Shown here: positions 33,946 to 45,799 of the stretch, piece by piece
Layout of the letters: the number at the start of each line of letters is the position of its first letter
Numbering within the stretch: position 1 is the stretch's first letter
Source: Tetrastigma voinierianum
Taxonomy: Eukaryota > Streptophyta > Magnoliopsida > Vitales > Vitaceae
Length of the DNA: 64,000 nt
Assembly: GCA_016808115.1 (NCBI GenBank)
Contig: JAEQBH010002362.1
Location: forward strand, 124,001-188,000
Direction: 5' to 3'
Notes under the pieces: generated by a model
Database searches by the model: none
What the model was told of the DNA's origin: nothing
The model's input: only the letters and a program-made list of their open reading frames with translations
Translations under genes and position numbers: made by a program

Positions 33946-35231
33946 GCCTCACATCAAACGAGTAAAAAGGCAAAATCACCAAACCTAGGCAAAAACCATC
34001 TGAGACTGAGTAAGCCTACTAGACCTGCCCTCATACGAACTTCCGTGTGGATAAAGGCGGTAGTAAGATTCTTACACTTACAAAGGGAGGAAAGAATTAC
34101 CTATAAAAATGAGGCCCCGAACAAGCATTTGGAAGGCGATTCGAAAAACACTAAGTATGATGATTAATATATGCGAAGGTTTAATTGAGTGAAAAGGAAT
34201 GAAACCTTAGAGGATGATAAGAATGGGGAAAAGAAAAGCCTAATGATGACTCCCTACATACCAACCGCCTAGGGCCTACGGGCGCATTAAATGCGGCACT
34301 AACCTATCACTCCACTAGTCGCTTCGCTTCCTGGCGACACTCCAACTCTTAGGGCACAATAGGGGTATACGGGTCGGATTAGTGGGCCCTCTTGTTATCC
34401 CAACCTATTGGGCCCCCACCCAGTGTCGTTCCATTAACTAGAGTCCTTTGGATATCGGTAGGTGGCCAATGGATAACCCATGCCTCGAGATGAAAGTAAA
34501 AGTCTGGGGACATCAGGTGGGAACAAAGTACATAAATGTAAAAAAGTATGGAATTTTGATAAAATTGCATGTGGCATTCATCATTACATTCATATCCTTA
34601 CAAAAGTAACAACTAAGCAATCATATTGGAAGTGGCTACATAGTTCGTCGAATCAAATCTTAAGTCGGGGCCAAAGAGAAATGATATGATGAAGAGGAGA
34701 AGGCAGTAGTATGAATCGTACCAAAAAAAAGGAAAAGGAGGAAGATGGAAAGAGGGCTCGAAGGTAGAAAAGCCCGATTTGGCGGGGGTAATGCTGGTCA
34801 TGGGGATTCCATTCCCGGGTTTTAGAACCACGAGACCCGGCGACCGCAGATAATCTGATAATCAGGCTCCTCTCGAGCCATGCGATCTTTGAATTACAAT
34901 TCACACTTGGAAAGCACGCTCAAATGGTTGAACACAATCATCCTTCATGTAGCAATCCACCAAATTTGACTCTCGGCAACGTTCAATTATCCTTCTCTGC
35001 TGGAGAAACAAGGATAACCGGTGGTACAACGGACCTCGCCATCCTCCAACCTTTTATAGCATCCATCAACCTCAGGGTCTTCTCAAGCGACCACTTGACA
35101 TCTAATGCACATCCAAGAAAGTTAGAAAATTTTCATCGGAACATACCAGCATTGATTGCTTACTGTTCCCCATGGTATGACGGTCAAGCATGTTCTCTTT
35201 TTTCCAACCGGGGACGGTCGCCCTCCCTAGT
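33946..35231. other. Gypsy C 3' non-coding region
   Basis: No acceptable coding sequence. Open frames on both strands are short and lack any recognisable motif. It lies between the possible antisense ORF and the PPT/3' LTR. Confidence 0.45.
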
Positions 35232-35245
35232 AGGAAAAAGGGGGG
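35232..35245 (+). other. Gypsy C polypurine tract
   Basis: AGGAAAAAGGGGGG ends four bases before the 3' LTR start, the expected plus-strand primer site. Confidence 0.75.
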
Positions 35246-35249
35246 CATT

Positions 35250-35918
35250 ATGGGTGCCTCGGGCTTTGGCCCAAGCCCTCTAGTTAGCAAGCCCAGTATA
35301 ACTAAAGGCTACAATTGGGCACTTGCGAACCAAACTTAGGAGCCAACTTAGGAGCCCGGATCCAGATATCCTCTCCTAGCCGAGAAGGGATTGACATTCC
35401 CTGGATGCCATATCCCGGAGAGGCTTTATTTTACAAGTACTAACGGATAGACTCCCCCAGAGAGAGCGTGTGCCCTTCCATGCCTTGCCGTGAATTCAAA
35501 GTAGACAAGCGTTCCCGGTCCCAGATCTCGTGAAATATGTCCACTTAAAAGGAAGAACTAGTCTCCACGCACGATATATGCGCCACCTTCTCCCTCCGAT
35601 CCTCCCTTTAAAAAGAAGAACTAGTCTCCGCATGCGAGATATGTGCCACCTTCCCCTTCCGATTTAGGAGGAAATCACCCACTTTCCACGTAAAGCGGAT
35701 CCCCTTCCTCTCTGATAAAAGGAGGTCATTTCAGAAAATAAGGTATGCCCTCTAGACCGAAATATAAGGATTTTGGAGAGAAAGAAAGGATCTAACTTCA
35801 AGACGGAGAGGCGACTTCCACAGACCTCCCCGTCGCGATATTAGCCGTCTCGTTTTGCAGTCGTCGCATGTGTACATGATCCTACTATCCATGCTGATTC
35901 AGATTCCCTGAGACTACA
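35250..35918 (+). repeat. Gypsy C 3' LTR
   Basis: Partner of the LTR at 11967-12647. It starts near GGGTGCCTCGGGCTTTGGC and ends GAGACTACA. It has an extra duplicated phrase ('aacttaggagccaacttagg') near 35333-35352. The flank after it ('acctccgtgag') resembles the flank before the 5' LTR ('caccctctc') only partly, so no firm target duplication is called. Confidence 0.85.
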
Positions 35919-36014
35919 ACCTCCGTGAGTAAAAATCACAAGTTCCTTTGCCCAAGGGAATTTCCTCTAGGTTCTTGAAAGGTCCCCCCAAAAAACCTAC
36001 TCCCCTAAGAGGAT

Positions 36015-37236
36015 TGTTAGGGCTATATATACCAAAAGCCATTTTATTGTTATGGATGTTTATTTTATTTTAATAAAATTCTGTTATTTCATTTCAATGA
36101 GAATCTACATGAGCTATGTTTGCATTTAAATATCACACATGTGTGTCTTTTATTCTACATAGTAGATGATTTGGTGTGTAGAGTCTTGACTTACGCACAA
36201 AAAGATCAACCATCGGGTTCTTGTGGAATAAGGTTACTGTTCACAGCCTAAATGTAACTTGACACACCATTGGTAAGATTGTAGCACAAGACTTCAATAG
36301 GTCTGTCTTGACTACGGGGAATGGCTTAGTTCCAACTTCTTGTGCTAGTACATTCGTGTGTATTGAACGAGACCAACTTTGGGTAATTATTTTATACTGA
36401 CACATAAAATAATTAATACCTCATGGTTATTATGAATACTATTACTCTTAATCTCGAGATAATTACTAGACACGTGCATTTATTGTTGGTTATTTTGATT
36501 CATAAAGAGTGAGATCTTTAAAGATCAATAATCTGGATGAGTTGGATAACTGCATTAATTATATAGTGAATATTAATTATTAACGGAATCCACATCCTGT
36601 TAATTGGATTGATGATACCCCCTTAAGATACTTATAAGTTTTGATTATGTCAAACCCTGCAAGTGGATTTTTAATCCAACATATCAAATAAGTAAGTGGA
36701 AGTCTCACAGATGATTCATGTTGGATTAAATAAAAATGTCAATAATTTAATTTAATCAATCTGCATCTTAATCTTAACGTGGGGAGATTAACAAGTATTT
36801 AATAACAAAAGGCCTCGAATTATACTTTCTAATACAGGAGTTGCAATTATGATTCTTAGTGAAGAATTATACTTAATAAAGAAGCTCATATATTTACATC
36901 GGGATTTTAAAATCTTATTTATTTTTAGGTCCTTACCGTAGCATATTTATATTGTTATGTCATACCCTTTAAGGTGAAGAAAACCCTAGAGGCAAATTCT
37001 CATCCAAAGGAGAAAGAATTTAAGAGAGCCACTCCCTCTTCATTTTCCGGCATTGGGAATACTTCAGAGAAGGCTCGAGGGTTTGTTAAATCACGAATCA
37101 ATTTTTATTGAGATCAATCCAGACATATCTCTAGGTATGGATTTGAACTGTATCCTCGTAGCTTTATTCGGATTGTTTTTCTTTGTGTAATATGTATGCA
37201 CTATTACTATGACTACAGGGAATTCTGATCCCTACA
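36015..37236 (+). repeat. Copia E 5' LTR
   Basis: 1222 bases from TGTTAGGGCTATATATACC to GATCCCTACA. The ends are short imperfect inverted repeats (TGTTAGGG/CCCTACA). A PBS follows. It is the uninterrupted version of the 3' LTR, including the empty hAT target 'gacacataaaataatta' near 36400. Confidence 0.85.
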
Positions 37237-37237
37237 A

Positions 37238-37254
37238 CTAGTATCAGAGCAAGG
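37238..37254 (+). other. Copia E primer-binding site
   Basis: CTAGTATCAGAGCAAGG just after the LTR matches the initiator-Met PBS TTGGTATCAGAGC with two differences in the first four bases. Confidence 0.75.
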
Positions 37255-38789
37255 CTGTGATACTGCGTATGGATTAACCCAGTTTTAATTCGAATATTGG
37301 AATGCATAGATGCCATGGATAGAACGTAGGGTGTGCTAACCTCTATTTTGCAGCGTTTTGTCTCGCTATTATGGTCACATGAATGTATGATTTTGTGTGG
37401 ATGAATGTTTATTTTACTATGGGTTTATTAAATCAAGGCTTATGACGCCTTTATCACACCGGGTTTGTACACTGTTATTAAATTTTATTTTTCAATATAT
37501 TTTTTTGTGTACTCCTTAATGGAGACGTAGATTGATGTAAATAAATTAGTAGCAATTTGTGAACTCCTTGATGGAGGCATAGGTTTTTTGTATCATTTGT
37601 TGTTGTTTTATGGAGGAAGTTCATAAGTGTGTGGTCATTCTATTTACGACTATACAAAGAGCATCGTTCATGGTGGCACAAACCCTACAATGGCGCAAAA
37701 CATGACAGCACATATTAGGGTTACAATTTTTGTTAATATGTTTTATTTTTCCGAAACGGCAATGTAGTGTTTCAAATTAGTATTGGACAGTTACAAATTA
37801 AGAGTAATCAAAGATGACGACACATATTAATTATAATCGGCATATTAATTAGGATCATACAAATTAATACTGATGAGTAATCAATAAGACGACACATACA
37901 CTAGGAGGTTACATATTAATTAGGACTGTTACAAATTAATACCGGATGCTTATAGGTAAATTAAGAGTAATTCAGATGACTACATGCTATTAATTAGAAT
38001 CGTTATATACATCAGACTGTTACAAATTAATATTGGACAATTACAAATTTGGAGTAATCAGTATGACGGTTACATATTAATTAGGATTGTTACACATTAA
38101 GTCGATCCCCGTTGGGGCATTGCCCCAAACCCTGGCTTCCAGTCAAAGTGTCTACATTCGTTGCTTGGTGAAACTAAATCTTGATGCTCTCGTGAGTTAA
38201 AGAATGACCATAATAGTTGGCTTTTATCTTATGATTATTTATCTTGATCGGCATCTTTAATTTGTTAATTAAGTGATAACATGGATAATGGTTATTTCTG
38301 ATTAATGTTAAATTATCTAGGATTAAAATCCAATTCCCTGATAATAAATTATGGAACAAGAGATTAAAATTATTTCCCATGTTTTAATATAAATTATTTT
38401 CTAAAAGGAATTGGAATTTTATTAGTTTCCTATTTATCAGTTTCCAATTTTGTAATTTTTAATTTATATAGAATTAAAAATATATATTAAAAAATCCTCA
38501 TTCTTTCCAAATCACTACAACAAAATGAATTAAATAACACTAATGTTTTGCCATGAAAGAGAAAGGAAACTTCCCAAACGAACTAAACATATCTTTGCAC
38601 TTAAGCCCAGTCATATAACCCAAACTATCTCAAGACTCCGGTTCGTAATGGACCTTGAGTTCATTGGAATTGGAGTGTAATTCCAAATTTTGTGAGTCCA
38701 GCCTTTGAAGGAAAACGACTAAACCATCACGCTAAAAGGTTATAAAATAAAGAACAACTAGAATCGTCTACTCGATTTATGTGGACCCA
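37255..38789 (+). other. Copia E leader / eroded gag region
   Basis: No gag domain can be read. From 37771 to 38110 it holds the tandem repeat listed separately. From 38150 to 38780 it is A/T-rich with no acceptable frame. Gag and protease must be deleted or too decayed to see. Confidence 0.4.
37771..38110. repeat. 'gttacaaattaatattgg' tandem repeat
   Basis: Four degenerate copies of a 75-85 base unit start at about 37771, 37853, 37928 and 38012. Each runs in the order 'gttacaaattaatattggac', 'gagtaatca..atgacg' and 'acatattaattaggact'. It lies in the Copia E leader, just before a 'ttggggcattgcccca' inverted repeat (38112-38127). Confidence 0.75.
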
Positions 38790-39560
38790 TGACTATCCGT
38801 GCTAGAGGTGGCTTTGTTATTTTATCATCTTCTAATGATGATTACCAAGGTATGGGTATATTTATTTGATAAACCAAGATTTTGAGAAATTCAAAGAGTA
38901 TGTATGGAACTAGAGAAGTGTCTCAATAAATGTCTCAAGACATTATGATCTAATTGTAAGTATAGCAATTCTTAGGAGAGCTTAGGTAATTACGTGTTAG
39001 AACAATGATTATTAATCATTCCGTGTGTAAATGGTTCCAGACCGTACCACAAATGTAACGGTGGCGTAAAGAAGGAATAGAACTCTTATGATATGGAGAT
39101 CAATAATGAGTTATCTGTGATTTGGCTCAACTTTAGGAGGCGTATTTAGAAACAAAGAAATTATTATTTTAAACTCAACACCATCTAAGTCAGTACCTAC
39201 TACTCCAACTAAATTGTGGACTGGCGAAGCCTAGTCTCTAAACACATTCACTTGGGGGTTGCCCAAAGACATGTGCTAAAAAGGGAAAAATGTATAAGCT
39301 GGAAACTAAAAATGTAAGTTTGTTTCTGTAGGGTATCCTGTGAGGAACCAAAGGTAACACCCTATGGGCCCAAAGGATCGAAGGTCATTGTTAGCACCAA
39401 TGCCCTGCTTCTAGAAGAGGATTATGTAATGAACCACAAGCCCGTAAGAATTGTTATGTAAGAATTGAGAGGAGATAGACCAAAGACAAACTTCTTTAAT
39501 ACCTGATAGTGCAAAGAGGAAACACCACAAGAAAGTGCTCTACATCCATCGTCTCACGTA
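38790..39560 (+). pseudogene. pol: Copia E integrase remnant
   Basis: Short pieces in different frames match the Copia integrase: ARGGFVIL-like and D-D-Y-x-x-Y-G-Y-I-like near 38800-38870, and a SVSTTPTKLWTG-like stretch near 39185-39225 (target 'cagtacctactactccaact'). SKVIVSTNALLLEEDYVMNH, then KPVRIV, follows near 39380-39450, the conserved region after integrase. Many stops. The identification rests mainly on the last stretch and on its place directly before RT. Confidence 0.55.
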
Positions 39561-39889
39561 AAGGGGGAGGATTGTTGAGACTCGTGTTAATGCTGAATCT
39601 TGTGGTCCTACCATCAACATGTCGGTTGCACAACCAAAGGAGCATGACCATGATGGTTTACAAGAACTGATTCAGACAATACACTAATCGATAATACAAT
39701 AATGTACCACGTGGAGTGTCTCGTTGTAGTGGGAGGGTTATTCGTCAACCTTTGTGGTATACACTCTTGGGAGAGTCTTTTGACAAGATCCTCGATAGAG
39801 CTTAGACATCGATCCCCGTAACTATGATGGAGTACCTACACAAAGATGCAATCTTGGCAAAGGTTATGAAATCCGAGATGTGCGGTCCA

Positions 39890-40440
39890 TGTACTTAATC
39901 AAGTCTAGATCTTATGGAACCACCCGCTGATAAACCCATTGGATGCAAGTGGATCTATAAGAAAATGAGAGGAGCAGACAATAAGGTTGAAACTTTTAAG
40001 GCTAAGCTTATAGCAAAAGGGTTTACTCAGAAAGAAGGGATCGATTATGAGGAAACTTTTTTCGCTAGTAGCCATGCTTAAGTCTATCCGAATTCTCTTA
40101 TCCATTGCAGCTCATTTCAACTATGAAATTTGGAAAATGGACGTAAAGACTGCATTTCTGAATGGGCATCTTGAGGAGTACATCTGATGCAACCAGATGG
40201 TTTCATAGAAAAGGGCCAAGAACACATGTTGTGCAAGCTTAAGAGATCCATTTATGGAATTAAGCAAGCATCTAGATTCGATCACTCTCTCGATCAAGCC
40301 ATTAAATCTTATGGTTTCGATCACGTCCCAATGAGTCCTGTATGTACAAAAAGTGTGATGGAAGCGTGTGGTGTTCTTAGTGCTATATGTGGATGACATC
40401 TTGCTCATTAGTAAATCTATGTGGGGGTATTATCTCGCTA
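39890..40440 (+). pseudogene. pol: Copia E reverse transcriptase
   Basis: Frames combine to give CKWIYKKMRGADNKVETFKA, then KLIAKGFTQKEGIDYEETFF. IWKMDVKTAFLNGHLEEYI follows, then MQPDGFIEKGQEHMLCKLKR, SIYGIKQASR and finally LYVDDILLIS. This is a complete Copia RT order with the YVDD box near 40388. Frameshifts near 40065 and 40180 and several small gaps break it. Confidence 0.85.
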
Positions 40441-40559
40441 AGGTATGGTTATCCAAATTAATTTGACATGAAAGACTCGGGAGGTTGTCACATTCTCGAT
40501 TAAGCTTCACAGATCGCAAGCAAAGAATGTTAGGCTTATCACAGGCTACTTATATTGAT

Positions 40560-41109
40560 CAGATTCAGCCGTTTTAGCATGCAGGATTCCAAGAAAGGTT
40601 TTCTTCCTTCAAACATGGAATCATTTCTGATCAAGGATCGTTGTCCCAAAACACCCGATGAAATAGAAGATGAAAGCAGCTCCTTACATGATCTACGCAG
40701 AAGCCTATCGTATGCAATGCTTGCACTGTAATCTACCGATCCGCTTTGTTGTTGGCATGGTCAGCAAATAGCCCGTTTTAGCATGCAAGATTCCAAGAAA
40801 GGTTTTCTTCCTTTCAAACATGGAATCACTCTATCTAAGGATCAATGTCCCAAAACACCTGATGAGATAGAGAAGATGAAAGCAATTCCTTATGCATCCG
40901 CAGTAGGAAGCCTAATGTATGCAATGTTTTGCACTAGACCTGACATCTGCTTTATTGTTGGCATGGTTAGCAACATCTGGGCCTAACCTCGGGCAAGAAC
41001 ATCGACAATCCAGAAACACATAATCAAGTACTCTGAAAAGGACTAGAGATTATATGTTAGTTTACTAGGCAAAAGTCTAAGACCTTTTGTGGTATACAGA
41101 CTCGACTTC
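40560..41109 (+). pseudogene. pol: Copia E RNase H, N-terminal part with 203-bp tandem duplication
   Basis: The second copy (from 40776) reads QDSKKGFLPFKHGITLSKDQ, then CPKTPDEIEKMKAIPYASAV, then GSLMYAMFCTRPDICFIVGM, standard sequence between RT and RNase H in Copia. The same segment occurs a first time at 40573-40775 with many small deletions, offset by exactly 203 bases. KYSEKD and a degraded stretch follow until the insertion of LTR G at 41110, inside a Y-x-D-S-D-type motif. Confidence 0.8.
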
Positions 41110-42041
41110 TGTAACACTCCTGAAATAGGCACCCTAGTCGTTCAAAGATGTTTAGGTATGTGGTAGGTATAATTTGAATTTTTCGTAAATTAAATGCAAA
41201 ACGTGAAATCTGAGAAACCCGGAAATAAGCAAGGGTAAATTTGTAACTTGTCAAAACAGGATATAAAAGTCATAAGATAATAAGATTATATGCGAAAGTG
41301 GAATAATGGGAAGTTGTGGTGTAAATAGAAGGGAATTTAAGGACCAAAGTGCAATAAAAGGAAACTTAGGTCAAAAGAATGCATTTTTGGTGGCCAAACA
41401 AGGCCTTATGGGAATTAGACCAAATAAGACCAATTTTGGTCTCTCATTTGGGCATGTTGGGAGAGGTTCATACGTGAAAGGAGAAGAAGAAGAGGAAGAA
41501 GAGAAGAACAAGAAAGGTTTGGATACTTGTTTGGATTTACTATGGTTTTGTTTGAATTTACTTTGGGTTTTGTATGGATTTTAGTTTGTTCCATTTCTAG
41601 GGTTTGGCCAGTTTTGTATGGATTTTAGTTTGTTCCATTTCTAGTAGGTTTGAAGCTGGGAATCCATCCATTCCTAGATTATTTTGAAAGTTGGAGTTGT
41701 TTACACCCTATTTTGTATAAGATGAGTAAGGAATCCTCCCTTAAGTAAGGATTGTTGGACTTCAAGTATGGATTCTTGGTCTAAGATGTAGGGATACATG
41801 TTTGGGTGTTAGGAAGTTAAACTAACTTACAAGTACTTAAGTTTGGGTTTGGAAAAACCTTAATTCATCTCTATGATTGGTATTGGTGAGGTTAGAACCC
41901 TTTTGGGGGTTGTTTTCAGTGATGCTTTTGAATTATTGAGGTTCTTTGTTGGATTTCTGAAAAAGGGACAAAAATCAGCAAAAAATCTAGGCAATGTTGG
42001 GGGTCCTATGCCGCGGCGTAAGGACCCCTCACCACAGCGAA

Positions 42042-43875
42042 TGTGACGCCCTAAAACCGGGGTGTCCGTTGACAACCCGTCAACCCGCGAAATACTCGTG
42101 GATGTCGGGTAACCCGACACCACTCATGAAAATCGGGCAGAGTCTCCTTTGTACGGGGAGCTCTACCCAAGGTACATCACCTGTCCCAACCATTTACAAC
42201 GACCACACAGGGTCCAAATTCGAGTAAAATAATGGCCTCTTGGGCCCCTGCATCAATACTCATTAAAATATATCCCAACCAAATATATATCATGGTTCAA
42301 GAGTTTTTACATTACTTCTAATACAACATATTAAACCTTAGAATTTTAATACATGTATAAAAGCATAACTACCAAAGCCTACAACCCGACTTTCTTCTCA
42401 AACGGCCCCACGAGTGTCATTCCGATTGTTCCTGCACTGGAATAGTTGATCCTATTGCAGGAGCAAAGCCCAAGAGAAAATTTCCTACCCGGGTTACTCC
42501 CACCTAAGTGCACATGCATGGCAAAACAAACACATCTGCAATTACATGAACCTACTCGAATGTCTATATGACCGATCCCATGTCCTGAGTCCTCACCGAC
42601 TCCCTCACATATGCCTAAGCCGAATGCGAGTAAAATCACAGTTTTCAAAACAAAAGCTATTTGTTCTGGAAAACACACTATCGAAATTCGGTAAAAATAT
42701 TAGACTACCCTCCGAGTCGAATTGGTTGGAGAACTTCCCGAAACAGTCATGGTCCTCATCCCATATTTTGTTGGACCGTCTCCCAACCCGCCGAAAATCT
42801 TCCGTCGAAATTCCTCTTTCGCAAACATTTTCATTTAACTTTCAATTTCATGTCATGCACTCACTCCAAATATTCTAGGGTGCCCCAGTGTATATGGAAT
42901 GCATGATGCCAATTCCAACACATTCATGCTAATATATTCACATGCATATATATTAACATAATTAATCACACAAACATGTTATGCAATTTCACAATCAATT
43001 ACACCAAAATTAGCTCATATGGGCTAATTAACAAACACAAGCAATTCATTTTGAATCACTCAACACATAAAATTTCACACAAAAATATTAAGGTGTCACT
43101 ATTCACATGAACAGTAAAACCCTCGGGTTACTGTTCACGACCACACAAATTAGGAATTTTCTCCACTCAGTTCAAAGCTTTTGAGACCGAGTTTACGGCT
43201 AAAACAAGCCTCAGAACGTTCCTAACCATTTACATGGTTTTTAAACAAGGATTAACACAAGTAGGAAAAGATCCCTACCTCTTGGAGTTGTCGGAACTCC
43301 ACCAAATCGGTGCCCATGCGTAGCCCTCGCCGCATAGAACAACTTTCTTCTGTCACGAAAACCGACTCCGCTCGACGGCTGTAATCCTGCAGGCTTCACC
43401 CCTCTCTCTAAAAACCACAACACCTAAGCTACTGCATCTCTCCTTCCTCTCTGCATGTTTTGGCCTTCAAAAATGGGGAAGACAACGCTATGCAAGTTTT
43501 TGTCTTTTTCCTTATTAACAATTTCCAAAATTCCCTATGTGTCCCTTCTCTTGGATTTTTGAACCTTTGCACTATCTAGGCCGTCCATTTCCATCATCTC
43601 TCTACTCATGCAACATGTGTCACATGAGTACATGTAGTAGGTAACTTTTGTCACATCACATGTCGCTTACTTGCACTGGATACCCTGCCTGAAAAATAAA
43701 TTTTTGGATCGGCTCCCGAATTTGGACTTAAATTTGGTGTGATAGCAAGATTTCGCGAGACGATTCCAACGGTGAAGTCCGTTTTGTCATCCAAGATCCA
43801 GAAAAATTTCGGATTTTTACCAAAATTACGATTTTACCCTTTTTCCAAAAAAATTGAATTTTCTCGGGTCTTACA
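42042..43875 (-). repeat. Gypsy F 3' LTR
   Basis: On the minus strand it starts TGTAAGACCCGAGAAAATTC and ends GGGCGTCACA. It is preceded by the PPT. It matches 48266-50043 across its length, for example 'aaaccggggtgtccgttgac' and 'cacatgagtacatgtagt'. The partner copy has many short gaps. Confidence 0.85.
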
Positions 43876-43888
43876 TTCTCCCTTCCTT
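43876..43888 (-). other. Gypsy F polypurine tract
   Basis: The minus strand reads AAGGAAGGGAGAA directly before the LTR start. It is preceded by TTTCGGGACGAAATTCC, the familiar 3' end of Tekay/Del pol. Confidence 0.8.
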
Positions 43889-43973
43889 AAAAGGAATTTC
43901 GTCCCGAAATTTTGTACAATCACTACGAAACACATGCATATGCAACGTGTACTCTACCATGTATGTAAACTAG

Positions 43974-44830
43974 TCATTTAAATATTAAACGACTAACCCA
44001 TGTACCTTCATCCCTAAACAAGAAGGGATAGGTGGCCTGCATCGTGTCCTCTTGCTCCCACGTTGACTCCTCCACTCCACGGTGATGCCATAACACCCTC
44101 ACTAGCCTCATAGTCTTGCAACACAAAACCTGATCCCGGCTATCTATAATGCATACTGGTCCCTCCTCGAATGTCTCATTCGTGTCAACCTCAATCTCTC
44201 CCCAATCCACTACATGAGCTAGATCTGGAATGAACCTTCGGAGCATGGAGACGTGAAAAATCTCGTGGACACCTGACATGCTGGGTGGTAAAGCCAACCA
44301 GCACGCTACAGTGCCTACCCTCTCGAGTATCTCGAAGGGTCCAATGAACCTAGGCGATAGCTTCCCGCTTGCCGAACCTGACCCCTCTCTTAGGCATCAT
44401 CTTCAAGAAGACGTGGATCTCCAACTCGAACTCTAAGGGTCGACGCCGCACATCGCATAGCTCTCTACCGACTCGAGTCGTGAGAAGACGCTTGTCGTAT
44501 TAAGCCCACCTTCCTGAGGCGGCGTTCTAATCGATCAAAGACCGAATGACTGAGCCTCTCCCACCCTGGCCCAACATATCGGTGATCCGCACGCTCCCAT
44601 ACAATGCCTCTAAGGGCGCCATCCGTATGTTTCGCCCGATAACTCAAGAGCCAGTGACCTAATTCCACTAAGGGCAAGTGCTCTTCCTTAACCACTTTAT
44701 GATCCAGACGCATGCTCGCAAAGATGTCCTCTAACACCGTGATATAATCCACACAACATGTAACCCTACACAACCCCTCGCCGTGTGTAAACGCCGACCT
44801 CCCAAGGTCACAATCACCGGCCAATCCAAT
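43974..44830 (-). pseudogene. pol: Gypsy F integrase C-terminus with chromodomain-like tail
   Basis: The minus strand from 44297 reads MALPPSMSGVHEIFHVSMLR, then RFIPDLAHVVDWGEIEVDT and MRLVRVLWHHRGVEESTWEQ, then EDTMQATYPFLF. This is the integrase tail with the chromodomain-like R-V-L-W-x-H-x-G-V-E-E-x-T-W signature of chromoviruses. Upstream (44824-44465) LPLVELGHW, SYRAKHTDG and KVGLIRQ pieces correspond to the end of the catalytic core. Stops and frameshifts lie between the two stretches. The chromodomain is thought to guide insertion to heterochromatin. Confidence 0.85.
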
Positions 44831-45011
44831 GGATCGTCAACCCAATCCATGTCATGAATGACATCCATATACCGAGCCTTGCCTTCTACCACCAACACCC
44901 AATGCAATTTCCAAAGGTGAACTAAATCTGAAATTACTCCTAGCTTTCTATCAATTCAACTCTAAGTCTATTTGATAACCATGACCGTGTTTTCTCCTCA
45001 GCAACATAACT

Positions 45012-45312
45012 TACTACACCGCGAGCCTCTTATATTCACACGTAAATTTCGATATCTCCACTCGGCCCTTACACCCACACGTAAATTTTGATAACTCCAC
45101 CTGCCCTTACATCCACACGTAAATTTGGGATCTCTCCCCGGAAGCCCTTTACACCCACGTACTGATACCCCGGCCCTCTACACTCCAATAATGTAAATTG
45201 GGATCTCTCCTCAGCCTCTTACACTCCAATACTGCAAATTTGGGATAGCCTGCCTCTTACACCCACATAGAAATTAGATCTCCTCAGTCTCTTACACCCA
45301 CACAGGACCTTT
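45012..45312. repeat. 'ttacacccacacgtaaattt' tandem repeat
   Basis: About seven degenerate units of 37-45 bases. Each carries 'cttacacccacacgtaaatt' and 'ttgggatctctcc..cggcc'. They lie where RT and RNase H of Gypsy F should be, between protease and integrase. Confidence 0.75.
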
Positions 45313-45559
45313 CGGATACTAACGCGGGTCTCCTTCACCCTAACTCCAAGCTTCACCTTGGGTGGGATTAATGTACTCCCTTCGCTTTACCTAACACACT
45401 TTTAATTTACTCTTCATTTCCCGATTCGAACTATGAGTCTCTTACTGGACTTAGTCCCAAAGACAAACTCAAATCCACACTCACCAAGAGTGGTGAATGA
45501 CCATAGCATGCACCCACACCGACCAACGCGATGTCACCGCGGCACCCACACTCGACTCG
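45313..45559 (-). other. Gypsy F: unassigned pol-region sequence
   Basis: No RT motif (no fingers, no Y-V-D-D box) can be read on either strand between the tandem repeats and the protease. Confidence 0.4.
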
Positions 45560-45784
45560 ATGCAATCTCCCGAGGGTCCACCACGCAGCGTGAATCTAGA
45601 GATCTCTAACTCGTGAATCCCGACCTATCCTGGATTGAATCCTCACCCTACATCCTAGGGAAGAACATCCACACATGACTTCTCTAAAGGCCTCAACCTC
45701 TAAGTCCAAATCTGTCACACAAGATGCATTAATGAACATGATGCATTGTAAAAACAAATGCGTATAAACGCACTCCTCGCACAT
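45560..45784 (-). pseudogene. Gypsy F protease fragment
   Basis: The minus strand reads INASCVTDLDLEVEAFREVM, then CGCSSLGCRVRIQSRIGRD. It matches the segment just after the D-T-G-A catalytic loop in Tekay/Del protease (S-F-I-A-x-x-C-V-x-x-L-G-L-E-V-E). The catalytic D-T-G itself is replaced by unrelated residues (FLQCIMF). Confidence 0.6.
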
Positions 45785-45799
45785 CCAACCGACCGCAGA

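Larger units (their letters stand above)
11967..35918 (+). mobile_element. Gypsy C: Tat-like LTR retrotransposon with nested insertions
   Basis: Two clearly related LTRs (11967-12647 and 35250-35918) bracket, in order, a PBS, gag, protease, RT, RNase H, integrase, a 65-bp tandem array, a possible antisense ORF and a PPT, all consistent with plus orientation. Removing the nested Athila A (about 9.1 kb) and LTR D (about 3.05 kb) leaves about 11.8 kb, a normal size for Tat-lineage elements. All coding parts have stops and frameshifts, so it could not move by itself. The Tat assignment rests on the RT-RNase H-integrase layout, the repeat-bearing 3' region and the possible antisense ORF. It is an inference. 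Confidence 0.75.

Noticed and set aside
41306..41584. 92-codon frame with a Glu-rich stretch
   Set aside because: Inside LTR G, low-complexity GAA-rich segment.
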